Virus record (IMG/VR): IMGVR_UViG_3300009154_002012
Location: 1 to 44,461 of that record
Source of the DNA: a virus
DNA: 44,461 nt
Direction: 5' to 3' (one strand)
In this document: positions 22,920-31,306 of the stretch, in pieces
Layout of the letters: the number at the start of each line of letters is the position of its first letter
Position numbering within the stretch: the first letter of the stretch is position 1
Position numbers and translations under genes: made by a program
The notes under the pieces: generated by a model
What the model was told of the DNA's origin: nothing
Seen by the model: only the letters and a program-made list of their open reading frames with translations
Database searches by the model: none

Positions 22920-23395
22920 GTATGTTAGTTATGCCAGATAATATGATTGGTAAACCAGTAGGTTTTACCTGTTCAACTTTTGATTTACTTCATGCAGGAC
23001 ATATTCTTATGTTGGCTGAATGTAAACAAGTTTGTGACTACTTGATTGTTGGTGTTCAAAGTGACCCAACTATTGATAGACCAGGAACTAAAAACAAACC
23101 AGTACAGTCTATTGTTGAACGACATGTCCAACTCTCTGCGGTTAAGTTTGTAGATGAAATTATTGTCTACAACACCGAAAAAGACTTAGAAGATATGTTG
23201 ATGTTTCTTCCGATTGGTGTTCGCATCATTGGTGAAGAATATAAAGACAAAGATTTTACAGGTAAACAAATCTGTGAAGACCGTGGTATCAAAATTTGGT
23301 ACAATTCCCGTTCACATCGTTTCAGTTCTTCCGAATTGAGACAACGAACATATCAATCAGAAGTGACTAGAAATTTTGGAAAATCAAATGAGTAA
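22916..23395 (+). CDS. Cytidylyltransferase-like nucleotidyltransferase
   Basis: This is a Rossmann-like nucleotidyltransferase of the glycerol-3-phosphate cytidylyltransferase (TagD) type. The nucleotide-binding H-x-G-H is in FDLLHAGHILML, and the second signature, equivalent to R-T-x-G-I-S-T-T, is RSHRFSSSELRQR near the C-terminus. Length is 159 residues, one domain. The activated product could be a CDP-alcohol or CDP-sugar for surface polymers; the acceptor substrate is unknown. It overlaps its upstream neighbour by four bases and the MazG-like gene downstream by eight. Confidence 0.82.
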   Translation: MSMLVMPDNMIGKPVGFTCSTFDLLHAGHILMLAECKQVCDYLIVGVQSDPTIDRPGTKNKPVQSIVERHVQLSAVKFVDEIIVYNTEKDLEDMLMFLPIGVRIIGEEYKDKDFTGKQICEDRGIKIWYNSRSHRFSSSELRQRTYQSEVTRNFGKSNE

Positions 23396-23762
23396 AGTAT
23401 TTAATGATGTAAGTGTTTTTATGGCTGCAGCCGGACAAACCATTCGTGAAGATAACAAAGAACAAGCAGCACTATATCATAAATTAATTGTAGAAGAATA
23501 TGAAGAATTTATTTCTGCAAGACAATATAATGATGATGTGGAAACAATTGACGCTTGCTTTGATATGCTTTGGGTTATTGTTGGTTACATGCACTCTCGT
23601 GGTTGGGATTGTAATGGCATTTGGGATGAAGGTGCGCTAAGTAATCTCAGAAAAATCGACAAAGAAACACGCAAAGTTATCAAACGTGAAGACGGCAAGA
23701 TTTTGAAACCTGAAGGTTGGACTAAACCTGATTTTACTAAATTTGTTAAGGCAAACATCTAA
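23388..23762 (+). CDS. MazG-like nucleotide pyrophosphohydrolase
   Basis: This is an all-alpha NTP pyrophosphohydrolase-type protein. The metal-binding E-E-x-x-E motif is in LIVEEYEEFISAR, followed by a DACFDMLWVIVGYM helix with the second acidic site (D-x-x-x-D). Such proteins hydrolyse dNTPs or alarmone-related nucleotides; the substrate here is not known. I use the ATG at 23388, whose ATGAGTAA overlaps the upstream stop, giving 124 residues, rather than an in-frame TTG twelve bases earlier. Confidence 0.75.
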   Translation: MSKVFNDVSVFMAAAGQTIREDNKEQAALYHKLIVEEYEEFISARQYNDDVETIDACFDMLWVIVGYMHSRGWDCNGIWDEGALSNLRKIDKETRKVIKREDGKILKPEGWTKPDFTKFVKANI

Positions 23763-23770
23763 CATAATCC

Positions 23771-23799
23771 TTGTCATCTAACATTGTTTATGTTATAAT
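23771..23799 (+). promoter_or_regulatory. Sigma70-like extended -10 promoter
   Basis: TTGTCA (23771-23776), a 17-bp spacer and TATAAT (23794-23799) with TGT before it. It drives the small genes that lead into gp43. Confidence 0.75.
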
Positions 23800-23831
23800 G
23801 TTTTTTTATGTTACAAACAAAGAAAGAGAAT

Positions 23832-24056
23832 ATGAATATTCGTGAAGTAGCAAAGAAGTTGGCAGTTGAATTCAAAATGCCAAGAGCAGACAGGTACGAT
23901 TTGTACCTGCGTGAGTTCGACAAACAAGTCGAAGTTCTTGGATGGGTTCAAGACCCAACCGCAGATATGAACGACTATCGTGGAAGGGAAATGCTGTTCC
24001 CCAAACGATGGGTTACCATCGGTGTCTTACCAGAGAGGACTATGGTAAATGTATAG
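23832..24056 (+). CDS. Small protein of unknown function
   Basis: This 74-residue charged protein (MNIREVAKKLAVEFKM, then RADRYDLYLREFDKQVEVLGW) looks helical in its first half, with a short beta-like end. No family is recognised. I start at 23832, after GAAAGAG, because the frame's first ATG (23808) lies only eight bases after the promoter -10; that longer 82-residue form is possible as a leaderless product. Its last eight bases overlap a tiny gene at 24049. Confidence 0.55.
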   Translation: MNIREVAKKLAVEFKMPRADRYDLYLREFDKQVEVLGWVQDPTADMNDYRGREMLFPKRWVTIGVLPERTMVNV

Positions 24057-24204
24057 AGTCACCTATTTACTTGGTGGCTCTAAAGCAGTTGCTTCTAAGG
24101 AGTTTGATACTCTAAAAGAAGCGACTGATTTCTCTAATCAGCAACCAATCAATACAATTATAGAAATAAAATATTATGATAAAACTAATAACATTCAAAA
24201 CTAA
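24049..24204 (+). CDS. Tiny protein of unknown function, 51 residues
   Basis: A short frame, MYRVTYLLGGSKAVASKEFD...TIIEIKYYDKT, begins with ATGTATAG overlapping the upstream stop and ends 29 bases inside the next gene. It fills what would otherwise be a 119-base gap. The alternating pattern YRVTYLL...TIIEIKYYD suggests a small beta-alpha-beta unit. Overlapping placement and normal codon use support it, but it is short enough that chance cannot be excluded. Confidence 0.5.
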   Translation: MYRVTYLLGGSKAVASKEFDTLKEATDFSNQQPINTIIEIKYYDKTNNIQN

Positions 24205-24472
24205 TCAAACCATTCTTGGTGAAGTTGTAAGTGAAACTCCTACTCACATTACATTGAAACAAACTGTACAGGTTATTGTACAGCCAACTAAAGATGGTCC
24301 GATGATGGGTTTTTCTCCTTTCTTAGAATTTTCTGAAGAATTCAAAACAGGCATTTCATTGCCTAAAGAAAACATTCAATGCACTACAACACCTATTGTT
24401 GAGTTGGCAAACCAATACAATCAAGTATTTGGTTCAGGAATTCAAATTGCCTCTTCTATTCCTAAATTCTGA
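24176..24472 (+). CDS. Small Sm-like protein (paralogue of 5031-5480)
   Basis: This 98-residue protein has the same strand pattern as the gene after uvsW: KLITFKTNQTILGEVVSE, then a THITLKQTVQVIV strand pair and G-P-M-M-G-F-S-P-F-L. An Sm-type barrel is plausible by pattern, not proven. Unlike its paralogue it lacks the acidic tail. It lies directly before gp43, and the gp43 promoter -10 (24473-24478) begins at the base after its stop. A nucleic-acid or polymerase-linked role is inference. Confidence 0.6.
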   Translation: MIKLITFKTNQTILGEVVSETPTHITLKQTVQVIVQPTKDGPMMGFSPFLEFSEEFKTGISLPKENIQCTTTPIVELANQYNQVFGSGIQIASSIPKF

Positions 24473-24478
24473 TATAAT
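24470..24478 (+). promoter_or_regulatory. Extended -10 promoter of gp43, leaderless candidate
   Basis: TGATATAAT is a perfect extended -10 and is identical to the one before gp45. It ends six bases before the gp43 ATG, and no ribosome binding site intervenes. Confidence 0.6.
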
Positions 24479-24484
24479 GATTGA

Positions 24485-27034
24485 ATGAATTATTATACTA
24501 ATGTTGCCGCAATAGGCAACAACATTCTTTATCGTGGGGTAAAAGAAGGACGGCGTGTTAAGTTGGAAATTGCTTACACGCCGACTTTGTTTTTGCCATC
24601 CAACAAACAAACAAAATTCACATCATTAGATGGTGAATATCTCGAGCCAATGAAGTTTGAAAACATTCGTGATGCTCGTGATTTCGTAAATAGGTATAAA
24701 GAAGTACAGAACTTTAAAATCTTTGGCAACAGTAACTATACCTATGCGTTCATTGCTGATGAACAAAAAGAAATGGTTGAATGGAAGATTGAAGACCTTT
24801 CAATTGCAGTAATAGATATTGAAGTTGGTTCTGAGAATGGATTCCCCGACCCATATCTTGCAAACGAACCAATCACTGCGATTTGTATTAAGTATCTCAA
24901 TGGTCAAACAGTTGTGTTTGGTTGTGGTGATTATGATAAGAACCTTGACAAAGAAAATGATACTACGAATGTAACCTATGTCAAGTGTGAAGACGAATAT
25001 AATCTATGCAAAAAGTTCCTGCGTTTTTGGGAAGAGAATTGCCCTGATGTAATTTCAGGATGGAACATTAAGTTCTTTGATATTCCATATTTGATTAATC
25101 GTTTCAATAAGATTCTTGGTGAAGACAATACTAAGAAGTTGTCACCATGGAATTATATCAGTAGCCGAAAAGCTATTATGAACAACCAAGAGTTGACTGC
25201 ATATGAATTGGTCGGTGTATCTACACTAGACTATATTGAGTTATACAGATGGTATGCGCCAGGTGGTAAATCACAAGAGTCATATAGACTAGATGCGATT
25301 GCACAAGTAGAACTTGGTGAAGGCAAGATTTCATATGATGAGTATGATAATCTACATGCATTGTACCGATTGAATCATCAAAAGTTTATTGAGTACAACA
25401 TCAAAGACGTTGTGTTGATTTTTAAACTTGAGAACAAACTGAAGTTGATTGAATTGGGTCTTACTCTTGCGTATGATACTAAAACAAACTTTGAAGATAT
25501 CTTTGCACAAACAAGAATGTGGGATGCTCTAATCTACAATTACTTGTTGCAGAAGAACATCATTGTGCCACCGAAAGAAGAAAAACATAAGTCATCAGCC
25601 TTTGAGGGTGCATATGTTAAAGTGCCACAAGTCGGACTACATAATTATGTAGCATCGTTTGACTTGAACAGTTTGTATCCACACTTGATGATGCAATACA
25701 ATATCTCACCAGAGACATTGGTTGAAGTTTCTGATTACACACCAGAAATGCGTGAAGTAATTATGCGTGGCGTTACTGTTGACAAGTTGTTAGAAAAAGA
25801 AGTTGATACTTCCAAACTAACGAATGTCACACTTACACCTAATGGTCAATTCTTCCGTACTGACAAACAAGGTTTCTTACCTAAGATGTTAGAAGAAATG
25901 TATGTTGACCGAAGTAAGTTTAAGAAGATGATGATTCAGGCGAAGAAAGACTATGAAGTCGAAACTGACCCGAACAAAAAGAAAGAATTAAAAAATAAGA
26001 TTGCTCGATATGACAACTTGCAACTTGCAAAGAAAGTTTCACTAAACAGTGCCTATGGTGCTCTAGGGTCACAATACTTTAGGTTCTATGACCTGCGTAT
26101 GGCTCTTGGTGTTACTACTGCTGGTCAGTTTTCTATTCGATGGATTGAGAAGAAACTCAACAACTATCTGAATAACCTATTGAAGACGAATGAAGATTAC
26201 GTTATCGCCTCAGACACAGATTCGATTTATCTCCGTCTTGGTCCACTTGTTAACAAGGTGTATTCTGAGAAGACGGATGTTAATCAGATTATCTCCTTCA
26301 TGGACCGTGTCTGTGAATATAAGATACAACCGTACATTGACCAGAGTTATCAGGAGCTTGCTACGTATGTTCACGCATACGCACAAAAAATGCAAATGAA
26401 ACGTGAGGCATTGGCGAACAAAGGTATTTGGACTGCCAAGAAACGATACATTCTAAACGTGTATAACAATGAGGGAGTTGCGTATAAAGAACCTCAAATG
26501 AAAGTTATGGGTCTTGAAATGATTAAGTCATCTACACCTGCGGCTATCCGTGAGAAGATGAAACAGACTATTAAGATTATGATTAATGGTACACAAGAAG
26601 ACCTACATACTTTTATTGAAGACTTTAGACAAGAGTTTAAGAAGTTGCCACCAGAAGACATTTCTTTTCCAAGAGGTGTAAATGGTCTGAAAGAATATGC
26701 TGATTCAGTTATGATGTATAAGAAAGGCACACCTATTCATGTTAAGGGTGCAATTCTTTATAATCATTATTTGAAACAGATGAATTTGACAAAGACTTAT
26801 GCTCTGATACAAGAGGGTGAGAAACTTAAATTCACGTATCTGAAACAACCTAATCCTTTCAAAGATACAGTCATATCATTTCCAAATAGATTACCTAAAG
26901 AGTTTGGTATGCATGACTATGTTGACTATGATATGCAATTTGAAAAGTCATTCCTTGAGCCCATCAAAGTGATTTTAGATTGTATGAATTGGACAATTGA
27001 GAAACAGAATTCACTGGAGAGTTTCTTTGGATAA
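24485..27034 (+). CDS. 43: Family B DNA polymerase gp43
   Basis: This is the replicative polymerase with 3'-5' proofreading. The exonuclease motif I is D111-I-E113; polymerase motif A is D393-L-N-S-L-Y-P; motif B is KKVSLNSAYGALG; motif C is D577-T-D579-S. Its 849 residues compare with 898 in T4. All catalytic residues I can check are present and the frame is intact, with no intein or homing insertion, unlike some T4-like relatives. It is followed by an overlapping oxygenase-like gene. Confidence 0.97.
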   Translation: MNYYTNVAAIGNNILYRGVKEGRRVKLEIAYTPTLFLPSNKQTKFTSLDGEYLEPMKFENIRDARDFVNRYKEVQNFKIFGNSNYTYAFIADEQKEMVEWKIEDLSIAVIDIEVGSENGFPDPYLANEPITAICIKYLNGQTVVFGCGDYDKNLDKENDTTNVTYVKCEDEYNLCKKFLRFWEENCPDVISGWNIKFFDIPYLINRFNKILGEDNTKKLSPWNYISSRKAIMNNQELTAYELVGVSTLDYIELYRWYAPGGKSQESYRLDAIAQVELGEGKISYDEYDNLHALYRLNHQKFIEYNIKDVVLIFKLENKLKLIELGLTLAYDTKTNFEDIFAQTRMWDALIYNYLLQKNIIVPPKEEKHKSSAFEGAYVKVPQVGLHNYVASFDLNSLYPHLMMQYNISPETLVEVSDYTPEMREVIMRGVTVDKLLEKEVDTSKLTNVTLTPNGQFFRTDKQGFLPKMLEEMYVDRSKFKKMMIQAKKDYEVETDPNKKKELKNKIARYDNLQLAKKVSLNSAYGALGSQYFRFYDLRMALGVTTAGQFSIRWIEKKLNNYLNNLLKTNEDYVIASDTDSIYLRLGPLVNKVYSEKTDVNQIISFMDRVCEYKIQPYIDQSYQELATYVHAYAQKMQMKREALANKGIWTAKKRYILNVYNNEGVAYKEPQMKVMGLEMIKSSTPAAIREKMKQTIKIMINGTQEDLHTFIEDFRQEFKKLPPEDISFPRGVNGLKEYADSVMMYKKGTPIHVKGAILYNHYLKQMNLTKTYALIQEGEKLKFTYLKQPNPFKDTVISFPNRLPKEFGMHDYVDYDMQFEKSFLEPIKVILDCMNWTIEKQNSLESFFG

Positions 27035-27575
27035 TATCCGTATCATTAAAACAGGTATCAATGTCTCAAAAATAATGAGACAGTTAGAAAAGTATCCTGA
27101 AGATTGGGGTGCTCAAAAAAACATTGAAGGCGCTAAGTCTTTGTTAGACAAAGGCTTTATGAATCTACCTGCTGGTGTTATGCAATTAGTTATTGGTGCT
27201 GTCACTGACGTAAATCAATTCGTTGGTGATAGTGAAATTAATATTGCAACACCAGCATATGATAGACACACAGAAGTCATTCAGTTTCTCAGAAGGCACT
27301 TTCATAGTTTTTGCAGATGCGGTTTCCTATCACTAGAAAAAGGTGGTGAAGTCGGTCAACATATTGATATTGGTTCATACTATCAAACTAAGGATAGATA
27401 TCATTTATCAATTCAAGGCCGATATGAATACACTGTTGGTGGAGAAACTGTAATCGTTGAACCAGGTACTTTACTTTGGTTCAATAACAAATTAATGCAC
27501 GGAACAAAAAACATAGGAGATTGTACGAGAATTACCTTTGTGTTTGATGTTCCACATTCAAAGAAGAACCCATGA
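27027..27575 (+). CDS. 2OG-Fe(II) oxygenase-like (aspartyl/asparaginyl hydroxylase type)
   Basis: This is an iron- and 2-oxoglutarate-dependent dioxygenase fold of the aspartyl beta-hydroxylase type. The HxD-like iron site is GQHIDIGSYY, followed by RYHLSIQGRYEYTVGGETVIVEPGTLLWFNN and H-G-T-K-N, where the second histidine and the arginine of TRITFVFDV would complete the site. Substrates may be a protein or a small molecule. I choose a TTG start at 27027 because GGAG (27016-27019) stands seven bases before it and eight bases overlap the gp43 end. Length is 182 residues. Confidence 0.72.
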   Translation: MDNIRIIKTGINVSKIMRQLEKYPEDWGAQKNIEGAKSLLDKGFMNLPAGVMQLVIGAVTDVNQFVGDSEINIATPAYDRHTEVIQFLRRHFHSFCRCGFLSLEKGGEVGQHIDIGSYYQTKDRYHLSIQGRYEYTVGGETVIVEPGTLLWFNNKLMHGTKNIGDCTRITFVFDVPHSKKNP

Positions 27576-28393
27576 TACAAGTACTGTTACCATTTCTAAC
27601 TGCAATAGGATTATCAGCGATTGCAGCATACTATTCTGTTATCGGACTCGCACAGATATTTCCAGGTTCATACTGGCCAATTATCATTATGGGTTCTGTA
27701 CTTGAAGCATCAAAGTTGATAACAGTATCTTGGTTGTATAACAACTGGAATGATACTGTAAAGATAATGCGTTATTATTTTTTAGGTGCCATCATTCTTT
27801 TAATGTTGATTACATCAATGGGTATCTTTGGTTATCTTTCAAAGGCACACCTTGATACAAACATTGTTGTTGGTGCAAATAGTGTTCAATTAAAAACACT
27901 AGAATCACAAGAGAAGATTGCAAAAGAAAGATTGAATTATCTATTGCAAAGAGCAGGCGACCCAGCAACTGCAACACGGAAGATTGATGTACAAATCCAA
28001 GAAACACAGGCAGAACTCAAAAGAATTTCAACTGATAAGTTACCTTTGTTATCAGAAGAAAACAAACTAACGGCAGAAATTGGTCCTATCAAGTACATAG
28101 CCGAGTTATTCTATAGTAAGGATGACCCTAACTTCATAGATAAAGCAGTACGAAGTATAATTCTAATTATCATTATCGTATTCGACCCATTGGCAGTGTT
28201 GTTATTGATTGCATCAAATCAAACATACCAAAGACTAAAGATACCAGTTGAAGTAGAACCGACTAAGAAGGTAAAGAAGAAAAAAGAACTTGACAGCACC
28301 CCTACTATTAGTGTAGAATCATTCATGGCGGATGATAGAAACGAAGTTATACCTAAAACACAGATTACCAAAATGAATGGAGATTTTAAATGA
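27572..28393 (+). CDS. Membrane protein with central coiled coil
   Basis: This is a 273-residue protein of unknown function. Three hydrophobic segments (about 3-28, 34-54, 68-90) are followed by a long charged coiled-coil region (about 104-170, KTLESQEKIAKERLNYLLQR) and a fourth membrane segment (about 192-216, RSIILIIIIVFDPLAVLLLI), then a lysine-rich cytoplasm-like tail (EPTKKVKKKKELD). The layout suggests an extracytoplasmic or cytoplasmic coiled-coil arm between membrane anchors. It sits between gp43 and uvsX, overlapping neighbours by four bases, and is probably made with the replication proteins. Membrane tethering of replication, or altering the host envelope, are untested ideas. Confidence 0.7.
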   Translation: MIQVLLPFLTAIGLSAIAAYYSVIGLAQIFPGSYWPIIIMGSVLEASKLITVSWLYNNWNDTVKIMRYYFLGAIILLMLITSMGIFGYLSKAHLDTNIVVGANSVQLKTLESQEKIAKERLNYLLQRAGDPATATRKIDVQIQETQAELKRISTDKLPLLSEENKLTAEIGPIKYIAELFYSKDDPNFIDKAVRSIILIIIIVFDPLAVLLLIASNQTYQRLKIPVEVEPTKKVKKKKELDSTPTISVESFMADDRNEVIPKTQITKMNGDFK

Positions 28394-29445
28394 GTTTATT
28401 GGATAAGATTAAAAAGAATTCAACGATTAAAGATAGTGCGATTCTATCTAAGTCAAAATTCTTTACTGAGAAAGATATGGTTACAACAGGTGTGCCAATG
28501 ATTAATGTGGCACTATCTGGAAGACTTGATGGTGGTATTGTGCCTGGTCTTACAATGTGGGCAGGACCATCAAAACACTTTAAGACTGCCTTCAGTTTGC
28601 TAATGGCGAAATCGTATATGGACAAATACCCTGAGGCAGTCCTTTTATTCTATGATTCAGAGTTTGGTACACCAGTAAAATACTTTGAAACATTTGAGAT
28701 TGATATGGACAGAGTATTGCATACACCTTTGACTGACATTGAACAGTTGAAGTTTGATATCATGCAACAATTATCTGAGGTGAATCGTGGTGATAAATTG
28801 ATTATCATTCTTGATTCTATTGGTAATCTTGCATCAAAGAAAGAAGTTGAAGATGCACTAGAAGGCAAATCAGTTGCTGATATGAGTCGTGCAAAACAAG
28901 TTAAGAGTTTGTTCCGTATGGTAACTCCACACTTGAACATCAAAGACATTCCAATGGTTGTTGTTAATCACACCTACAAAGAGATTGGTATGTTCCCGAA
29001 AGATATCGTTGGCGGTGGTACAGGTTCTTACTACTCTGCTGACAACATCTATATCATCGGCCGTCAACAAGAAAAAGACGGAACAGAAATTGTTGGTTAC
29101 AACTTCATTATCAACGTAGAAAAATCTAGATATGTTAAAGAAAAATCTAAAATACCTATCTCTGTATCTTTTGATGGTGGTATTAGTAAGTACTCTGGTC
29201 TACTTGACCTTGCGATGGAATCCGGGCATGTGGTCAAGCCAACCAATGGTTGGTATGCAAAGGTAGACCAGAAGACAGGCGAGATTGGTGATAAGAAACG
29301 TATCGCTGATACTGCAAATGCTGAGTTTATGGAATCTATCCTAAAAGATTCCAAATTCAAAGACTTCATTAAACAAAAATATGAGATTGCATATGGGAAC
29401 ATTATGGGAGAAACTCCTGTTCTGGAAGAAACAGAAGATGCTTAA
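28390..29445 (+). CDS. uvsX: RecA-like recombinase UvsX
   Basis: UvsX forms filaments on single-stranded DNA and carries out strand exchange in recombination-dependent replication. The ATP-binding P-loop is GPSKHFKT (59-66), the T4-type variant of Walker A. FYDSEFGTP, DSIGNLASKKEVEDAL, NHTYKEIGMF and GGGTGSYYSAD match the family, as does FDGGISKYSGLLDLA. Length is 351 residues (T4 391), mainly because of a shorter C-terminus. The gene overlaps both neighbours. Confidence 0.96.
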   Translation: MSLLDKIKKNSTIKDSAILSKSKFFTEKDMVTTGVPMINVALSGRLDGGIVPGLTMWAGPSKHFKTAFSLLMAKSYMDKYPEAVLLFYDSEFGTPVKYFETFEIDMDRVLHTPLTDIEQLKFDIMQQLSEVNRGDKLIIILDSIGNLASKKEVEDALEGKSVADMSRAKQVKSLFRMVTPHLNIKDIPMVVVNHTYKEIGMFPKDIVGGGTGSYYSADNIYIIGRQQEKDGTEIVGYNFIINVEKSRYVKEKSKIPISVSFDGGISKYSGLLDLAMESGHVVKPTNGWYAKVDQKTGEIGDKKRIADTANAEFMESILKDSKFKDFIKQKYEIAYGNIMGETPVLEETEDA

Positions 29446-29743
29446 AGAGGGCGTTGATTATAATTTTATCAACTTCAAAGACAGTGATTTAACTGGTATA
29501 GAACTCCTTGTAGAAGAATATAAAGGGGTGATATACCATTATCACAAAGCGAAGATTGTAGAAGAAGGTGAATTTGCTCGTTTGCAATTCGGATATACGA
29601 TTGTTCATCCAGGTGAACAAGACATTGATGACTTGACAAACGATCCAAAATTGCATACAATCATGGGTGACATACTTAGTGTAATTATAACGGCTCAAAA
29701 TGAACAGATTAGAAACGACAATACTAAAGAACTTGATTTATAA
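29438..29743 (+). CDS. Small protein of unknown function between uvsX and gp41
   Basis: This 101-residue protein has an alpha/beta look (IELLVEEYKGVIYHYHKAKIVEEGEFARLQFGYTIVHPG, then helix DPKLHTIMGDILSVIITAQ). I do not recognise a family. I start at 29438, where ATGCTTAA overlaps the uvsX stop, because the earlier ATG lies well inside uvsX. Its last 44 bases overlap the gp41 start, an unusually long overlap that supports coupled expression with the helicase. Confidence 0.62.
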   Translation: MLKEGVDYNFINFKDSDLTGIELLVEEYKGVIYHYHKAKIVEEGEFARLQFGYTIVHPGEQDIDDLTNDPKLHTIMGDILSVIITAQNEQIRNDNTKELDL

Positions 29744-31091
29744 TGAAGAATACATTCGTAAAGTATTGCCATTCATTCGACCAGATTATTTCTCTGACAA
29801 CACCGAAAAGGTAGTATTCAAAGAAATATTTGAATTCATTAATCAGTACAAGAATCCTCCTACCCATGAGGCACTTGTAATCAATTTCACAGAGAAGAAA
29901 AATCTAACTGAGCCTCAAGTACAAGAGGCAATCGAATTACTAAACAAAGTACATTCAGATAGAGATGAACCAACTGAAACACAATGGCTGATTGAACAAA
30001 CTGAAAAGTTTTGCCAAGATAAAGCCATCTACAATGCCATTATGGAATCTGTTTCCATTTTGGATAGTAGGGGTGAAAAAAGAACTAAGGGAGAAATCCC
30101 ACAACTTCTAAGTGATGCTCTTGGTGTTTCATTTGATAATAACATCGGGCATGATTACACACAAGATTATGATTCTCGTTATGATTCATACCACAAAGTA
30201 GAATCACGTATTCGTTTTGACCTTGACCTCTTTAATAAGATTACAAAGGGTGGTCTTCCAATTAAGACATTGAACATTGCACTTGCTGGCACTGGTGTTG
30301 GTAAGTCTTTGTTTATGTGTCACGTTGCTGCAGGTAATTTGTCGCAAGGACAAAATGTTCTCTACATCACAATGGAAATGGCAGAAGAAAAGATTGCAGA
30401 ACGTATTGATGCTAATTTGCTAAATATTGATTTGGATGAATTGAGAACAATCAGTAAAGAAGATTACACAAGAAAATTCTCTGCATTGAAAGCAAAGACA
30501 CAAGGTAAGTTAATCATCAAAGAGTATCCAACTGCCGGTGCATCTGTACTCCACTTCCGTGCATTGTTGAATGACTTGGCTTTGAAGAAGAATTTCAGAC
30601 CTGATATTATCTTTATTGATTATCTAAACATTTGTTGCTCTGCAAGAATTAAGCCTGGTGCAAATGTAAACAGTTACTCATACATCAAGGCAATCGCAGA
30701 AGAACTGCGTGGTCTTGCTGTTGAGTTTAGTGTACCAGTTGTATCTGCAACACAAACAACTCGTAGTGGTTTCAGTAACTCGGATCCAGGCCTTGAAGAT
30801 ACTTCAGAATCTTTTGGTCTACCTGCAACTGCTGACTTTATGTTTGCTCTTGTGACAAATGAAGAACTAGAAGCATTGAATCAGATTCTTGTTAAGCAAT
30901 TGAAGAATCGTTATGGTGACCCTAATCTGTATAAGAGATTCGTTCTTGGTATTGACCGTGCAAAGATGAGACTATATGATGTTGAAGATTCTGCACAACA
31001 AGATATTGCTGATGCAGGTATTCCTGATAAACCTCTGAACACATTTGGTAACCGTGAACGAAGAAAAGACTTTGGAGGTCTTAAAGTATGA
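29700..31091 (+). CDS. 41: Replicative DNA helicase gp41 (DnaB-like)
   Basis: This is the hexameric 5'-3' helicase that unwinds the fork and works with the gp61 primase (not in this window). The N-terminal helical domain (residues 1-140) is followed by the RecA-like motor with Walker A GTGVGKS (197-203), VLYITMEMAEEKIAERIDANLL, DIIFIDYLN and the arginine-finger region. Its 463 residues match T4 gp41 (475). It overlaps the small upstream gene by 44 bases and the following one by four. Confidence 0.95.
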   Translation: MNRLETTILKNLIYNEEYIRKVLPFIRPDYFSDNTEKVVFKEIFEFINQYKNPPTHEALVINFTEKKNLTEPQVQEAIELLNKVHSDRDEPTETQWLIEQTEKFCQDKAIYNAIMESVSILDSRGEKRTKGEIPQLLSDALGVSFDNNIGHDYTQDYDSRYDSYHKVESRIRFDLDLFNKITKGGLPIKTLNIALAGTGVGKSLFMCHVAAGNLSQGQNVLYITMEMAEEKIAERIDANLLNIDLDELRTISKEDYTRKFSALKAKTQGKLIIKEYPTAGASVLHFRALLNDLALKKNFRPDIIFIDYLNICCSARIKPGANVNSYSYIKAIAEELRGLAVEFSVPVVSATQTTRSGFSNSDPGLEDTSESFGLPATADFMFALVTNEELEALNQILVKQLKNRYGDPNLYKRFVLGIDRAKMRLYDVEDSAQQDIADAGIPDKPLNTFGNRERRKDFGGLKV

Positions 31092-31306
31092 ACTACGGAA
31101 AACAACCATTGAACTACAAAGAACTGAAAACGATAACAATCAATTTCAATAAGTCTCTGTGGAATCCTGAGAAACAAACTATCATATTGAAATTTAATCC
31201 AAAGTCACCAACTGGATTTGATGTGAAGATGCTGGATGTATATAATGAACCAGAAGCAACCGATTTAACATTAGCGAATGATGTATTGAAAAAATTTAAA
31301 CTATGA
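31088..31306 (+). CDS. Small protein of unknown function
   Basis: This 72-residue product (NYKELKTITINFNKSLWNPEKQTIILKFNPKS) has two or three likely beta strands and a short C-terminal helix (TLANDVLKKFKL). It starts with ATGA inside the gp41 stop and ends the same way at the methyltransferase gene, so it is a genuine operon member by position. No family is recognised. Confidence 0.55.
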   Translation: MNYGKQPLNYKELKTITINFNKSLWNPEKQTIILKFNPKSPTGFDVKMLDVYNEPEATDLTLANDVLKKFKL

